The notes under the pieces were generated by a model. It saw only the letters and a program-made list of their open reading frames with translations, searched no databases and was not told the DNA's origin. From NCBI GenBank assembly GCA_022316685.1, contig JAKJHU010000067.1, forward strand, positions 1,798,001 to 1,862,000: a stretch of 64,000 nt of DNA. The letters are read 5' to 3'. A program made the position numbers and the translations under genes. This DNA is from Progne subis subis. Taxonomy: Eukaryota > Chordata > Aves > Passeriformes > Hirundinidae. Every line of letters begins with the position of its first letter. The first letter of the stretch is position 1. Shown piece by piece: positions 21,725-35,900 of the stretch.

Positions 21725-24700
21725 GAGAGAGACATGCTTTTTCTGTGTTACTTCTTTTCCAGGCCCATTATTACTTTTTAAATATATATATATATATTTA
21801 CATGACAAATTGTTTCCTTCAGCCATCAGAAAATTACCCTTTTTATTTAGAATATTTATTTAATTCTTTTTCCTAAGGTTTTTTGTTTGTTTGTTTGTTT
21901 GTTTTGTTTTGGTTTTTAATTCTTAATAAGTAGGAGAAATATTATAGTGTTGAAAACTTGAAATTCACTGTGTCAATACAAAAAACATTTTACAGATTAC
22001 TCAGGCATATCCATATAGTATGTTGAAGACAAGAAAGGCCAGTCTTCAGTTCTATCCAGACACAGTAATGGAAACTTTAACAGCTTAGAAAAGCCTGAAG
22101 ATTGTAAAAGGTAATTATCTACAATAGTATGTAAAAAACATTAGACCAAAAAGATAGTTATGTATTCATTAAAGAAGTAGAGATGAAACTTAATTGACTT
22201 ACAAATTTGTATAAATATCAAAGTGCAGTCTATGGAAATTGTACGTTCAGAATGAATACTGGACTGATGGTTCAGCTCTTCCTGTTCTGTTTGGGACTGT
22301 CAATTCACATTTCCTGAAGTGGAACTAAATCTGATGTCCCCATTTGACAGCATGTTCTGGATCATCAAGAAACTGTGGAAAGTTCACAAGTCTACTTTAT
22401 TCTTCAGCCATGTGTTTAAGAGGATAATTATTTTGATAGATAAGGACTAAAATTAGTGTCAGTCTCTAGAATGAGTTTCACAGAAATGCAATATCCTATG
22501 AAAGATGCCAATTTCAAATACACACTTTTGAGGCAGAGTTGAGTGATAATACTTGTTTCAGCATGCTACTTGAAGTGGATCACAACACAGATACCTTGCT
22601 TAACATCGTAAATTCCTTTTCTGCTGCTGTATACATAATTTGAAAACATTAAGTAATGACTGATTCATTGCTTGCGATTGTCATCTTTCTGCATTATTTA
22701 GAGAAGAGGTGGTCCTTGGGGCTTATTCACTTTAATTCCTACTCTTATCAGTTACTAAATCCATTTCACCCACATTTTCTGACTAATTCTAAACAATTGG
22801 ATATGTGTTGATGGATGCTTGTTTAATGTTTCCTGTGGTTAGTGAGGTTCCTTTCTTCTGTTAAGCCTTAAGAAATAACGTGACATTCTTAAGTGCTTAT
22901 TTCCTTTTGCTTTGTTTTTCGAATAATTGGGAAAAGAACATTTTCTCTCTGACCTCACTCCCTTAAAAATGCTAATATTTTTGGATCTCCTGAATTGTTC
23001 CAGGATTCTGCTATTCTATAAAGACTTTATTTTTTCCTAAAATATATTAGACGTTGCTGAATAGAACACAGTACCCACATTTCCTCTCAGTTCATCCTGT
23101 CACTCTCCCTAACTGTATGTCTCCTATATACACGACCGTAAAAAAATTATAGAACTGAGAGAAAAAAAATAGCAAGAGAGTCCTTGGGTTTTCATATCAG
23201 CTTTCAATCTATTTGTTATCACTCATGAAATATAAAGCAGATTAAAAGGTAGTAGAGAATTCTATATAGATATTTTCTCAGTAAGGTATAATGTTCTAAA
23301 TACTTTTGTGGAGTGGATCTTTAGATCCTATATTTGTAGGAAATTGTTTTATTACACTGTTCTTTGTGTGGTTTTTAAGTTTATTGGTCTGTTTATGCTG
23401 TAGTCTACAGCATGAAACTCTGCCATATTCTGATGTATTAAGATCTATTTCATTTGTGAAACAGGAATAGCATGTAAACAGGTTTTCTCTTAAAAAACAA
23501 GTAACTAGCTTTTGAAATGTGCTTTTATTTGGAGTTGTTACTGCTTTTAATGATGACAAAGAATAAAAGACCATTTCCACCTTGTATTAGTGTGTTATAA
23601 CATTCAGCTGATACTCCTTTTTCCTTTAATTGGAATAATTGAAATTCATCCTTGTATGTCCTACAGGAAAATATAACCAGGAATTCCTTTTGATTCATTT
23701 GGTAATTTTGTAGTAAGTGAAAAAGCTCCAGTATGAAATGTGACAGCTTCTTGTGTTTGACAGAACAAATTTCCATAATAAATTTTTTCTGTCTTTTTTC
23801 TTTATTGGATCCATGAACTTTCTATGTAAGTTACCACGTGCTCTGTTAACAAAATGGAACTACAAATTCTAAACAACAGTGAAAAACATTATACCAAGAG
23901 ATTATTTAAAAGTCACGCTTTTTTTTTTTAATACTAATTGATATAATTTATTTTGTGTTTCAGCTATGCTGTTCTTTAAATATTGGATTGCTTAATATTC
24001 TCTTTTTTTTTTTTTTTTTTCCTAATACTCATTAGAATGTATATTCATTAACTTCATGGGAAATTTACTTTTTAAGTACTAGTAAAACAAACAAAAATTT
24101 GGTGGTTGTTTAGTTTTTGTGGGTTTTTTACAAGGAAATTACTACCATTTTTGCTACGTGAGAAAACACAATTTTGTTGAAATACCATGCATCTGAGCAA
24201 AGTGAAGTGCAAACTGTGACTTGCTAGTTTATCAATATTTTTTCTTCTTCCATGAAGACTTTGTATTCTAAATATTTCCTGAGCCCATTAGACCTCTTCA
24301 TCCTGATCACCACCACCACTTCCCATCTGCTTCACATTTCTTGCCAACCCTTTTGCACTTTGGGTGCAATATTATTGAACAGATACCATCAAATGGTCTT
24401 ATTCTGACTGGCTAAGAGTATTAGAGGGTACATTAATACCTTATGGTAATTACAGTATCTGAAACTGAAAAATCTCTTCAAAAATGTGCAGAAAGTGAAA
24501 GCACATTTCATTAAAGTAATCAGGTCAAAAACCATTTTAGATCAAAGGCAATAAAAAGTGACACAGAAAAAGATGAATAAAAAACAGACACAAACCTCAT
24601 AAGAAAACACTATGACTAAAACTCCTCATCCACTTCAGCCACTAATTGATGTACTATTAAGAAACTACCACCAAAGGTAAGTTTTGGGGTTTTTTTTCAT

Positions 24701-24826
24701 TTTTAGGTAAACAAAATCTTACATTCACATCAAAAATACATTTTGATTGAATTGTTGCTAAGATCATCTCAAAAGCAGGATCCTAAGATGTCAGAGAAAT
24801 TTCAAAATATGATACATTTTGTTTTC
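21725..24826. other. AT-rich non-coding DNA with small simple repeats
   Basis: Contains (TA)n at 21782-21798, a (TTTG)n tract at 21881-21910 and a T run at 24003-24020. No gene or repeat family was recognised. The minus-strand frames at 23296-23580 and 23525-23776 show no domain and no codon pattern that convinces me. Confidence 0.5.
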
Positions 24827-24925
24827 ATAGAATCATAGGCATAGGAAGAGACCTTCAAGTTTATCAAGTCCAACCGTCAACCTAGCACTACCACTCTAAC
24901 GCCTAAACTATATCACCCAGAAACA
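24827..24925 (-). mobile_element. CR1 LINE 3' end fragment
   Basis: Plus strand reads 'catagaatcataggcatagg', 'aagagaccttcaagtttatc', 'caagtccaaccgtcaaccta', then 'gcactaccactctaacgcct'. In reverse this is the CR1 3' untranslated region with the ATTCTATG-type terminus. About 100 bp remain. Confidence 0.88.
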
Positions 24926-25551
24926 GAGTTTTAAAATAAATCTTGTTGCTTATTATCCATACTGTTATTATTCTCTCTTAGGGAATATCACTTGAAGGTT
25001 TGCTTTGTATAAAATATTTAATTCAAACTTACGATATTTTCACAGCTGGGAGAACTATTCTCTATCCACAATTATTTTGAAATTCAAGAGGTGGCAATCT
25101 TACTGGAGAAGTTGTTTCCTAGGAGGAAAGGATTTCAGAGAGCTGTCTGACATCCAATTTTTTTTGCACAGTGGGGTTGCTAGCAGCAGTCACAATCTTT
25201 TCATAAGAGTGTGAAGGACAGAAAAGGCAGCTAAAACACGCTGTCATTCTTGCAATAGCTAGCTCAACAGGGGTGGAGAGAAGTCCAGACACACTGCTCA
25301 ACACTGTGTGGGATCATGTAAAGGTCATGTCAAAGTTATTCAGAGCATAATCTCTGGGCAAAAATCTACCTTGATCTGTCAGAGGACTTGACCCAGATAT
25401 AGACCCAGAGAGAATATGTTATTGCAGATTGTGAGGTCCTGGTGCTGAGTAGCGTCACACAAGGAGGATGTGCTCTTACCACACTGCTGAATTGCCATGA
25501 AGGGTCGCTGGAAGAAGAGATGGGCAGATCATACACCAACAGGGAGGATTA

Positions 25552-25575
25552 AATATATATATATATATATATATA
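25552..25575. repeat. (TA)n microsatellite
   Basis: About twelve TA dinucleotides without interruption. Confidence 0.95.
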
Positions 25576-28028
25576 GGGCCTTCACAGAGAGTCTGCTGGG
25601 GCAGGATCCTGAATCTGTGGTATAAGGAAGGAGGGATGCACAAAATATTTTTTTCAAAAATAGCAGTGGATGGAGACTCCCAAAGTAGGCTTTTCTGGAA
25701 ATGTGAGACTTTTAGGAGCATGAAGGATCCTTTTCTAGTTGCAGCTCTATTCTTCAGGACTTGCATAGTGCAATAGAAATTGATTTTTGTAGACAAGACC
25801 TGTATAGCAGGCATCAGAGTCAGAAAAGCCTCAACCAAGTGACTGCATAAAGAGAAAAATCCAGATGAAACACACTGGGACTCTCTTCCAAGAATAAAGC
25901 AAACCAGATACCAACTTTTCTTTTGTATTTTGGGAGGTCAGATGCTTGTGGGGAGCTCAGACTAGGATGTTACAGAAGGACTCAAGATCTGTCTGGCTCT
26001 TGAAGAAATGTTCCTTGCTGTTTAGCAGTGATGTGCACCAGTTTCAGAGAAGACTATGAAGAGTGATTTCATAGCTTTTGGACTGAGGAGTGGCAGCGAT
26101 ATATATGTCAATAATGTTATGACAGGGAAAAGAAGGAACTAACATATCTGGTGGATTAATTCATTCTGCACAGGTCCTGTTTCAAACTAGACTTTGACTT
26201 TTATATATGGGAGTCTGACAAGGACTATTGGACAAGGACCAATGCATGCAACAAGGTGGGGCATGAGTATATTTAGAAACAGACTTGCCAGCCTAGTGAG
26301 AGATCATCAAAGAAGTTACACTGAGGATTGCTTGTCATAACCTAAGTGCAGTGAAGGCATGTCAGGCAGTGAGGAAGTTAAGTAGTGAGCACCTGTCATG
26401 AACTGATTTATATAGGATGGAATTCACCTAAATATTGATGTATAGAAGATAGACAACTCCTAAGATGGTCCCTCTAGTTTCTGGTTTTCAAATTTCCTTA
26501 TTCCTAGATTAACACTTGGTTAGGCTGAAATCTAACAAATCACAAACTTTTCTGTTAGATAAGCAATATTCTTTAATCTTGCTTATTTGGAAGCTGTCCA
26601 GTCAAGTTGCTTCTGTGAAAGGTGTGTTCACATTGCCAATGTGCTAACTTTTAAGCCAGATTGGCTAAAATTATCAAGTACATAAATGTATGGCATTTTG
26701 TTTTGTTTTCACTCTCTTGTTAAAGCATGAAAAGCAAAAGAAATAAGCGCAGACAGTTGTATGTGAAGGCAATTCTGGTGTACATATTACTCTGAAATAT
26801 AACCTAGTGTTCAGAATATGAATATATTCTCAAGAAAAAAAGCTCTCGGAAAAAGCAAATGAAAATGCAAATACTAGTCCATGCAGTGGAGAAGATCAAC
26901 AAAATTCAGACTGAATCCTTATTACAAACACTGATTTTCTGTAAGATAAAAGATGAGATATTTTTATCTTTCTTAAAGGCCTTAATTTTCTGGAGTACCT
27001 AACATTTCCCTGAGAAGATGATGTGGTAGGTAACAGCATAACCAAAAAATCAAATGAAATGTTTATTGATGAGAAACAAACAAACAAAAAAAAAGCTGCT
27101 TTTCAAAGTAAGAGATCATACCTCCTCTCCTTTTCCTTGCCAAGAAAAAATGTTAAAACCTAAGACTTGAAATGTATTTAAAGTAAGTAAATTCCTCTCT
27201 CATCACTCCTGTGATTTTAGTGAAAAAAATTGAACCAAATTACCTTGCTCTCAGGGGAAAAAAAAAATGTTTTTTTCTTTTTCCAAAGGCCTGTGTGTTT
27301 TACATATCTCACTTCAAATATATGGAATGTTCTGTTCTTAGGTGAGAGAGATAAATATGTTTCATTATCCACAAAAAAACCTTTCATCCTTGGGGGAAAA
27401 AAAAAAAAAAAAAGTATAGAGAGTTCAAGAATCTTTGAATCACTTGTCTGCTTTTCCAAGTAGAAAATTTTCAATATTTTAGTGCTTTTAATATCTTTTT
27501 CCTGATATTTAACATATGTATGTGATAACCCTTTACTCTAAGTTTGTATAAGATAAGACGAACACTCTTTAGGATACCTAGCTAGCAGTTCCTTTGAGAA
27601 AAAGGTATATCTCCAAATATAGGTCCTTTCCCTAAAAGTAGATGTCTGCATTTAGTCCTAATTTGTCTGCCTCTGAAGAAACAATATCGATTCTGAATAT
27701 CTGTACGCATTGGCATTCAAAACAGGTAAATTCTCATCACCGATAACTTCCTAGGGCATTCAAGCAACAGCAGCAGGGAGATGCGTCCATAGAGCAGGTA
27801 GTAGTAGTTCAGCTCACTCAAACCCACCTGCCCACCTCCATTTCACTTTGCTGTAACTCCCTCTGTGTCACTGCCCTATGTTGGAAAGATCTGAGCTGCA
27901 CTCTCTCCCCGCCTGCCAAGACCTCTGCTCAAAACTAGTTAAAGGGAATAAAAACTAAGAACTCTGTAAACAAACAAACAAACAACTCTTTCAAGTTTCA
28001 CTGAAGGTAGAAACAGAACTTCCTGTAC

Positions 28029-28141
28029 CTGCAGGTCATTGTCAGAACATCTGCCACCTCTGCCCCAGAGGGCACCTGGGAAGCATGGCCAGCTGTGCAG
28101 TCAGTGCAACACACGGAGCACTCCTTGAGGCACATGGCAAA
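28029..28141 (-). other. Possible exon-like block (unproven)
   Basis: On the minus strand a pyrimidine-rich tract ending 'gcatgttcccag' precedes a 113-base open block that ends CTGCAG followed by GTACAG. This is the arrangement of an internal exon with AG and GT borders. The open frame would encode a short cysteine-rich peptide (CxxC and CC spacings in 'CLKECSVCCTDC'). I do not recognise a protein family and no neighbouring exon was found, so chance is quite possible. The block is GC-richer than its surroundings. Confidence 0.15.
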
Positions 28142-29744
28142 CTGGGAACATGCAACAGGAGGCAAAAGGATGGGAATGGAAAGGGTTGGCATAATTGGAG
28201 TTGAATGAATGTTCCTATTAACCTTAGACATTTCAAGGCTTCCTTTTTTTTCCTATTACTTTTCCCAGCAAAGGTACACTCATATGTGAATTTATATGGC
28301 TTTCTATGAATGCATACACTTACATAATTCAATTTTATGAGCATTTAGAGGCAATGAAGACTAAAGTAATCAAATTAATTGAAAATATAAAAAACACCTT
28401 AGACAATATTCAATTATAAATATGTTTATTGTAGCACTAATTTTTGTGCCGTTTCAGTTTAACTAAAAACTTTGCTGACAATTTGCTTGAAAACATAGCA
28501 AGTATTCATTCTTATTCTCTTTAGAATAAAAACCCGTGCAGAGAATCTGCAATACCTTTTGTGTTATTACTTTTTCCAGTATTTTTTTTATTTTTAATCT
28601 TGAAAAGAAATGATACATTTGGTTTTCTGAACTCTTAAGAATACTTTGCCTAACAGCCAACAGTGATCACAGTCATATTCTAAACAAATTTGAGGAACCT
28701 GTTTGCTGTAGTCCCTGAAAGCAGGATGATTGATTAAAATATTTCTGCTTTGAACTTTTTTAGAAGATGTTAGCACTTACAAACCACATCTGTTGTTTAG
28801 AGAGCAATCTTTTAGCAACTATTTTTCTTAAGATTGTTAGTCCTCTTTTGGGGTTTTTTGGGTTATTTTGACTTTATTTATTTATTCATCTGATTTTGAT
28901 TATTCATTTACACACATTTATAAAGAATCTGCAATTATTGAATTATATGCTTATATAAGTACTGTGTTAAGGCAAAGGAGTGAGTTCTTCCCAAAACAAT
29001 GGGCCATTTCTCCACTGAATTATGCAGTCCAGATTATCCTTTAATCCAGCAAAAATCCAGAGAGAACCTTTTGGTCCTTTTTCTCTATTACAGAGAAAAC
29101 ATGTAGACTAAACTCAGTTTGTATGATTCACGTAAAGAAAAATTTTCATAAAACAGGCCAAATTAATCACAAGGATCATAACACTACCAGACTATATTCT
29201 TACTACTATATCTTTTAGACGGTGGCTTTATCGATTTCTGGAGATACTTCAAATGGAACAATCTAAACTTAAATGACACAAAATATTACTGAAAATACTT
29301 GTAGTATTCTGCCAGACCATTAAATAATTAATTTTCATTTTACATTATATAACCTACATCCTCTGTAGAGAGCTGAAAGTAGAGAAAATACATCATAGTA
29401 GAGAGCTGAAAAATATGAAAGTTTACAGTGTCAGTCTTCAAGTCTGAAGGGAGAAGACAGGATGGAAGAACGCAATTCCAAAACATATTATCTGAAATTG
29501 ACTTGTAGTCGTTCTCTTGCGTAGATCTGCAAATATTAAGGACATGACTTACTATCTTGATCTCCTCAAATGCAAATAAGTAAAACATGAACAACTGCCT
29601 TATACTAGCTCAAATTTCAGTGACAGAGATGGCCATTCTGAACACTCAGCTCCAGCACTTTCTTTTCAAGTTCTTATCATACATGCCATTTATCTGAAAG
29701 GTTTGAGGAAGTCATTCTATGTTTAAAGACAGCTCAGCTCATTT

Positions 29745-29960
29745 TAAAGACTGCAGGCACCAGTTAGTCCATTGCCTCCCGAAGAAGTGTTTCCAGTGTT
29801 TAATTACCATCACAGCTAGGAAAATACACCTTATTTCAAGACTGATTATTTTTTTCTCATTTCAACCTCCAATCTCTTAATCTAGTTTTGCTTATGCCAG
29901 TAATGTTCTACCACACTGGTATAACATCACTTTGTCTATGAAGAGTAAGCAATTCTAATT
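29745..29960 (-). mobile_element. Ancient CR1/L3-like LINE fragment
   Basis: Plus-strand text 'tccagtgtttaattaccatc', 'acagctaggaaaatacacct', and 'caacctccaatctcttaatc' follows the order of the old CR1/L3 3' coding region read in reverse ('...cagttaggaagtttttcct...'). Divergence is high and no 3' octamer is present, so the limits are approximate and the call is tentative. Confidence 0.5.
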
Positions 29961-32900
29961 GTTACCTTTAGTGAAAGAAGTATTTTAGGTGTTTAAGTTC
30001 CACATTGTAAAGTTTATTTTCTGGCTTTGAATGATTTGCTTAATTAATACCTAATACCACAAAATGTTCTCTGCCATCTGCATGATGGTTTTACTGTTAG
30101 CCTTGACATGGGATACAAATATTAAAAAAAAGGAAAGTGACTGCATTGATCCATAGGGGAATTCTAAGTGGAGAAGCATTTGATTCACAAGAAGCATTAA
30201 TCCTACCTATTTTGAACTGGCTCGTCTGAATAGACCTCACAGGAGTCCTTTTGTCTGTGACTAGGTAGGTACCATGTAATGTGATCAAATGTAAGATTTT
30301 TTTGATGTATGATAGTAAAAGATAATTGTTGATTGCAAAATAAAAAATTCTATTACTAATCTATCCTTCATTTGATCAAGTTCTTTAAATAACCTGTCTT
30401 GGAACTGGTCAGACAACATTAAATGCAGATAGAAAAAGAAAAAAATTTAATAAATATATTTTTTCATGGTTATTTTCCCTTCTTTGTTATTTAATAAGTT
30501 TTTATATTTTCCTTATGTACATTCTTTGATGCTTAAGGAAATATTGAGATGTCTAGGAAGAAAGTTGAGGAAATAGATATTTATTCTAAACTTCTGTCAC
30601 TGATTCACAATGACTCTCTTGTCACAGTGACAATTTCTTTCCTTCACAGAGTGACACATTCAGAGAATGAGATGAGATTTTTGCTGTCATTGCATAATAG
30701 AAATGTGATATAGGAAAAGTGGTTTTTTGGAAAGAGATTGTTGTTTTCTGCCTATGTTATATTGCAAGCAATTAACTAGCAAAAAGTTATACATCTGTTG
30801 CAGAGCAAAAGTTATGTTCCTTCATTCCAATCTAGAGTTGCAGTAGGGAAGGAAAGTTCAGGTTCTTGTCCCTTCAAGAACAGAATCAAAACTATTAACA
30901 TACTTAAAACTATTGATGGTTAATCTAATTATATGTAATTGCAAATTACCATAGAAAGTTCAATGGCATAATTCCTTTCTTTCTGAAATATTTTTTTTTT
31001 TTTCCCCCCTGAGGCATGACTACTTTTTTTGTAATGATACAATTCTCAGATATAAAAAAAAAAAAAAAAAAAAAAAGGTTTTTCCACCCCTTTAAATATG
31101 TTGACACAACTTACCTAAGATGGAATTTTAAGAGATGTATGAATTAAGAGCTCTACTTTTAATAAAAGCTGTAAAGGCCTTGAAAATCAAATTTAATATC
31201 ACCCATAAACCAGATTATAATATGCATAAATCAAGTAGTCTGCTTAGTAACACTTCAGCAAGGGTTTCAATCCACTCATATAAAAGACATGTTCACATAT
31301 GCACTGTCCTGTATATCCTAATTCAAGCACTGTAGTTTGTCAAGATGCTCTTGTTTTAGAGAATTTGGTACCAAATTAAAAGTGTGATAACAATTACTGA
31401 ACTACAAACATTCTCCAACAGTTAAGAGTATTTTGAAAATGGTGTTCATATTTTCATTTGACTGTGGAGAAAGACAAGGAAGCATAAAGTAGAAACATCA
31501 TTTGCAAGTAGAACTATTTCATGTCACTGAAACCTTCTCAAAAGGCATTATTGATATTACTTATACTGTTTGCTCTTCTTTTACTATTTACTTAGTGGCT
31601 AGATGAGAGCTTGATAGTATTGAAGGAGTGGTAAATTAGTCCTTCCCTTATGATTAACTGAATGTGCTAAGAAACAGATGTTTCCATGTAGAAGAACATA
31701 TTAGATAGAGAAAAAATTAATCCCTAATTAAGCATGTAGGTCGAGTAAAGATGCTTCTGTGAAAAGCAGCCTGCTGGCAGGATTTTGGGAGACAGAAATA
31801 AAGTTTTAGGTAGCATAAAGGAAAAATATGTACAGAGCAATAGGTAAAGTGATTTGAAAGTCTTTTGGTTTCAATATATCTTGTCCTTAATTTTGAGGCC
31901 TCTCTCCACAAAGACTCAACTGCTTAAGTTAATATTCTAATAACAGTTGGATTCCTACATATTTACCTTTATAACTTGTGTAATCCTTCAAGGAACATGT
32001 TTGGACAGATTCAAAGAGAGGCTTGGTTTGATGTTATGTCAGAGAAAGTGATAATAACTCTTATCAAAAGATTTCCTATTCCACACCAACAAAATGATAC
32101 TTTTTGGGTTTTGCTGTGTTACTCTAGGGCTCTTCATGGCCATAAGTCCTTCAGTACTTTTGTTTGTTTGTTTTGTTTCTTTTCTAAATTTCAATTTATC
32201 TTTCTCAGAATTTTGGGGCCCAATATTTGCTGAAAATAGTTTATTTATGTAAGATCAGTGAATCATCCTAGATGCTATCAAATAGGGCTATTCTGAAAGA
32301 TTGAGTTCTCAGAATATTTGAACTAGTATGTGTCTATTCTGGAATTAAATAAAGGTCATAAATAAGAAAATAACATTTATTTCTTCAATTAAATTACCCT
32401 TTCACACTATTTTGTTATTGTTGGGAATTTACCTGCAAATAACAATAAAGATTCATCTTAGCTAAATGTGTTTACAAGACATTTCAATGCATAAAATTTT
32501 CGTTAAAACCGTCAAACAATTTGCTGTAGCATTCTTTTGAATATAAGTTGCCTATAAAAATACACAGCCATGTACTTTAAATGAAAATATTTTGTATATA
32601 TGAGCCTGTAGATAATTTCTTTTTCACCTTTAAGAGTGATTTAATTTAGAACAAAGATGCAGTTTTGGTGGCTATTCTATTCAAGGCTAGATTCAGTGAA
32701 ACAGATCTTCTTGATATAACTTAACACAGTTTCTTGAAAAGCCATTCTTCTGCTAATGCGCAGGAGAAAATAATTTCTATTTTTCATATCACTTAAAACG
32801 ATTTTTTACTGTAGAATTTAAGGATCACTTCAAAAAGAGAAATTTGTAATGGCTGCATGGGGCTGTTCTTGAGGACGTTGCTTATGCCCATTATAAATAT

Positions 32901-35900
32901 TTTTTGTGACTAAATATCTTTGAGGTATTTTACTGCCCATATAAAAATACATTGATCAAAATATTTGAATCATAGTTTAAACAGAAGCTACTTAGATGCA
33001 TTTGCATATATAGATATAGATTCTTGTAATGATATTTTTTAAAAGCTAAAACTGTAATCAGTAAAATACTGAGCTCTTGAAAGACTCCCAATGAGAGGAA
33101 ATGCTCAATTATAGGGTAAATATCATTTTTCCTCCACATTGTATATAGCTATGGAGACAAAAAGAAAAGGTTAACTTGAATACTACATAGCATATTGCAC
33201 TGGAATACTATAAAAGCTGTCATTTTTAGGTATAAGGAGGTAAAACAAATGTGATTTCAGCCTTAACTTCAATTTTCCTACTTTTATGAATTTAAGCCTG
33301 ACCATTAATGCCCTTTTTGTGATTTAATTTCTTCCACAAATATACTTAATTGCTTACTATGTCACATAATGTTCAATAAAGCAAAGCAATGAAGCAAAAA
33401 AGTAACAGGACCTCTTAAAAAGGCTAAAATGAAAGTCTTATGAAGACAAGAGTGAGTAATGCCTTGGTGCTAATTACAGTGGTATAGCCAGAGCATATAA
33501 ACAGTGTGAAACCTCATTAAGCTCAATTAAAATGTGCGTTTAGAATTTATCTGGTCAGAGAGATAAATTTAAAAAGTGTAGTTTTATTAGCCTCCACTGT
33601 CAACCTTTACTTCTCAGTGGGGAGTATTGTCATAGGGTTTGGTTACCAAATAATGTACAATGAATGAAGGTGCCCTGTCAAGCTTTAAAGAGCAATAGAC
33701 ATTCTATATATATAGTTTACAAGAAAAATAAGCTGTTTTCATGTTTGTATACCTTTACAAAAAAAACCAGAACTATTAACAATAGTGTTTGTAGTTAAAA
33801 AAAATAATAAAAAGGAAACCTTTAGAGATATTTTAAGAGTGTTCCAGCAGAAATTAGGGATTTTGCTTGTTCTGTGGCCTAATTTCTGTACTCTCATATC
33901 TAAAAATACACTTCTAAACCTGCATTTCTCCATCAGTCTCTACAAACTATATACATAGTTCAAAATCATTACACAAATAATAAAGGACAATTATTGTTAT
34001 CCTTCTTTTATTAGTAACTGGGGGGCTCAGTTTCCCTGGGTGAATTAGGCATATGCTAAAACAGTTATGACTGCTTTTATTAATAGTACATTATTGTGCA
34101 TTAAACACTAATTTCCTCATTTCGTAAATGTAATGGGACACTGAGAAAATGGGGCAATGGTCAAATAAGATGGATGTGTCCTCTGATAAATGTTAATGAG
34201 AACACTGATTGCAATAAAATAGAGGTCATAAATCAAGAATATATGTCCCCATTTTGGCAAGCCATAAGCATATGTTTAATTTTAAATAAGTATTTCCACT
34301 GATTTTAGCAAATTTAGATTGCAGCCTCTTTTTTGCACCTTCCTTACTCTTCTAAGAGCAGGCAAAGAAGCTGACATCACTTTATGAAACTAATTCTACA
34401 GTTTGTGGACAGCAGCAGTGATTGCTTGTCATATAGAGTGCGGAAAAGGCCAGTGCTGTTTTGAGCTGCAGCAGTAATTTTGCAGGTGTTGGCATTCTAC
34501 CAGCTCCTAGAGACTCAGTGTTCTTTCATTTTTCCAAAGGTGTGTTAAAGGTTTTGATATCTGAATATGCCTGGGTATACCTGCTGGGAAACACCTCATC
34601 TTTCAGTTGATCTCTGTGCTTTACATTTAGTTGAGTTTAAACTACAGAGTATGAATTTATGGACTAAACCTGGACCTTAGACTGGTTAGGTTGCAGATAT
34701 TATATAAATATGAATAAAGGAAGTAACCAAGTAGTCGAGTAATCTATTTGTACTTAATGACAATACTTTTGTGCAGGTACTTTTAAATAATGTTCAGTCC
34801 TGATGCATTCTAGCTCTACTAAACATAGTTTTTGAAACATAATTAAAGCTTTTTTTATTTATTTATTCTTTGCCTCTAGCTGAAGTTTCTTTTGTTTCTG
34901 TGCAAGTAAGCAATGACTAGCACTAGAAACTTCAAGCCTAATATTTATTCAAAGGAGATCAGAGTATGGGTGCAAAGACATTGACATTAAATGTCTCTTG
35001 AGTCAAAAATGACAGTGGGAAATTAATGTATAAAGGATAAGACTTAATAATTTTTTTTTTCTTTATTCATAATGGTCTTTCTTCTTACCATCCCAAAGTA
35101 TTCAGGATCAATAATTTTAATAAAGGCAAATATTTATATTTGGTGTTCAACTGGTCTGCCTGAAATCAACTAACTTTCAGAACTGTAGAAGTCTGTAAAG
35201 ATATAGAAATATTTATATATTAATTTATATATTAAAAACACATGCATCCAAATTAAAAAACTCTCATGCATATGTATTTGAAAAACAACAAAACCAATTT
35301 TACTCAGTTTCTGGATCTCCACTAAACATGTCTAGGAACTCAGAAGACAGTCTCAGGATATACTGGATGAAAACTGCCTGAGGAACCATCAGATTAAAAA
35401 AGGTGTTACTAACATTAAGCTGAGCTCACACTTATTGTTTAGAAGCCTGGAGTCTAACTATAAATCTTCCCATCTCTCTCTGACAGGATACTTCAGTATT
35501 ATATGTTCCTCCTAATTTGTACCTGTACATTTCATGAGTAAATAATCTGGATTTATTTCTGAGAAAATTATTGTTAGATGACTCTTTTTAGATGTTGCTT
35601 ACAATTACAATTTATTTTTTATCATTTTCCTGTCAGTATTCAAATTGATAGTTTTAGGTATGCTTCTTCATTTTTAACAAATACTTCTGCCAGAAAAATT
35701 ATATTGAATTATTTTAAAACTTTTATGCTGTCAATGTTAAAGCTGCTGTCTCATATCATTAACAATATTAAAACAAAAATAAAGAAGAAAGAATTTAATT
35801 TTCACCTTAAGGTGCTCTAGCATCAACAACTGTTGAAGCCAAATAGTGCAGGAAAAGGAGACCCAAAGGGCCAAAAAAAAAAGAAAAAATCCAACCTTTG

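Larger units (their letters stand above)
24926..29744. other. Mostly unrecognised DNA, locally less AT-rich
   Basis: The parts at 25080-26470 and 27740-28200 are visibly less AT-rich than the rest, but I recognised no family or gene. A (TA)n tract lies at 25552-25575 and an 18-base A run at about 27396-27413. A possible minus-strand exon at 28029-28141 is listed separately at low confidence. The 120-codon minus frame at 25476-25838 reads through the TA repeat and has no domain. Confidence 0.45.
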
